Source of the DNA: Isochrysis galbana | Taxonomy: Eukaryota > Haptophyta > Isochrysidales > Isochrysidaceae | Length of the DNA: 64,000 nucleotides | Direction: 5' to 3' | NCBI GenBank assembly: GCA_018136815.1 | Contig: CM030940.1 | Span: forward strand, 2,339,915 to 2,403,914 | The notes under the pieces: generated by a model | Told to the model about the DNA's origin: nothing | Seen by the model: only the letters and a program-made list of their open reading frames with translations | The model's database searches: none | Shown: positions 63,302-64,000 of the stretch, piece after piece | Layout: every line of letters starts with the position of its first letter | Position numbering within the stretch: the stretch's first letter is position 1 | Made by a program: the position numbers and the translations under genes

Positions 63302-64000
63302 TCAATCAGACTCGGGAGAATTGCTCCGGCCCGCATGTCGAGCACCCCCCTCTTCCTTCGAGTGGATAGCACTCTCAAGCTCCCCCGAAGTCAGATTCGC
63401 CAATTCGGTCGCCTCAGCTGCAACCGTCCCTATCGGCATGGTCGTTGTGCCCCAAGAATTGCTTCGCTCTGTCTCAATGTCCCCTCGCTCTAGTAGGTCG
63501 CCTGCACTCGCCGCAGTGAGCGCGTGCACCCAAAGTTCGGGCCTGTGCTTGAGCATACACGCGAGGGCCGTCGAGCACGCAACTAGGCCTGGAGCAAGTA
63601 GCACCGTTGGTAACGCGCCGCCCTGCAACAACACGGGCAACGACAAGGTAGAGACGGTCTTTTCGCCCGCCGTAGCGGATGCGAGAGAAAGTTGAAAGAG
63701 CTCGCCGCCATAGATGCCGCCGATCATCCCACCGAGTGAGGCTGCAAGGTTGAGGCTCGCGAAAGACCTGCCCTGTTGATCTTGTGAGGCGAGAATCGAC
63801 CCCGTAGCGCGAAGACACAAATCGAGGCCGCCGAGGGAGGCGACAGCCAACAACGCGAGCCACACATGGATGAGGTACGCATCAGCATGATCGCTCTCGG
63901 TGAAATCATCTGCGTGGCCAGGAAGAGCTGCCAGCAAGCTCACATTTGGAGCGATGGCCAATTTATCGATAGAATGTGGAGATACTGTTCGCGGAGTGGA
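63302..64000 (-). CDS. Multi-pass transporter (major-facilitator-like), C-terminal part
   Basis: The frame is open from the right edge and ends at 63302. It has four or more hydrophobic helices: YLIHVWLALLAVASLGGLDL, SLNLAASLGGMIGGIYGGEL, LPVLLQGGALPTVLLAPGLV and VACSTALACML, then a hydrophilic Glu/Ser-rich tail ending NSPESD. The Gly-rich ASLGGMIGG-I-(Y/F)-GG helix is typical of major facilitators, often of the BT1/folate-biopterin type in algae. The start lies outside the window. Confidence 0.55.
   Translation of the reverse strand, partial: STPRTVSPHSIDKLAIAPNVSLLAALPGHADDFTESDHADAYLIHVWLALLAVASLGGLDLCLRATGSILASQDQQGRSFASLNLAASLGGMIGGIYGGELFQLSLASATAGEKTVSTLSLPVLLQGGALPTVLLAPGLVACSTALACMLKHRPELWVHALTAASAGDLLERGDIETERSNSWGTTTMPIGTVAAEATELANLTSGELESAIHSKEEGGARHAGRSNSPESD

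Overview
The window is eukaryotic nuclear DNA. Genes are GC-rich and interrupted by short (about 85-200 nt) GT-AG introns. Two predicted proteins carry plastid or thylakoid-lumen type leaders (50.9 kb minus, 51.5 kb plus) and a third may (11.8/19.9 kb pair). Cys-rich and PAN-like secreted modules and proline-rich linkers are also present, and the intergenic DNA is full of CT/GA satellites and mobile-element debris. This suggests a unicellular alga with a secondary plastid. A haptophyte fits best, but that is an inference from style, not from a marker gene.

Layout. 1-7.2 kb: LTR copies with a tRNA-like core, a small spliced gene, an ankyrin/membrane gene fragment, a cytochrome b561 fragment, a GA satellite, a CCDC137-like nucleolar gene, and a gene broken by a solo LTR. 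7.8-10.6 kb: a coiled-coil gene and a dead Ty3/gypsy integrase. 10.6-21.3 kb: a 1.66-kb direct duplication carrying two copies of one gene. Between them lie an H-type lectin membrane gene and GC-rich retroposons, two of which have clear target-site duplications. 21.3-27 kb: an unidentified gene, a CT satellite and an RBM5/10-like splicing factor. 28.8-29.7 kb: a pyroglutamyl-peptidase-like gene. 29.7-32.7 kb: repeats plus a second copy of the gene broken at 6-7 kb. 32.8-42.2 kb: a five-exon amino-acid transporter, an MITE, an EF-hand/beta-sandwich protein and a four-exon membrane FKBP. 43-49 kb: mostly repeats, with a leucine-rich-repeat gene. 49.5-52 kb: two predicted plastid proteins. 53.9-57 kb: a modular Cys-rich/proline-rich membrane protein. 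57-60.9 kb: CT satellite, second MITE and nothing else convincing. 60.9-64 kb: PAN-like exons, a membrane UBA protein and a transporter cut by the window end.

The genes do not form an operon-like system. The most distinctive content is the set of dated insertions: a solo LTR with 5-bp duplications and an empty-site paralogue, a 183-bp MITE with 8-bp duplications, and a GC-rich retroposon family. Several introns were placed by hand, requiring GT-AG ends, matching phase and continuation of a recognisable domain. Splice coordinates are predictions.
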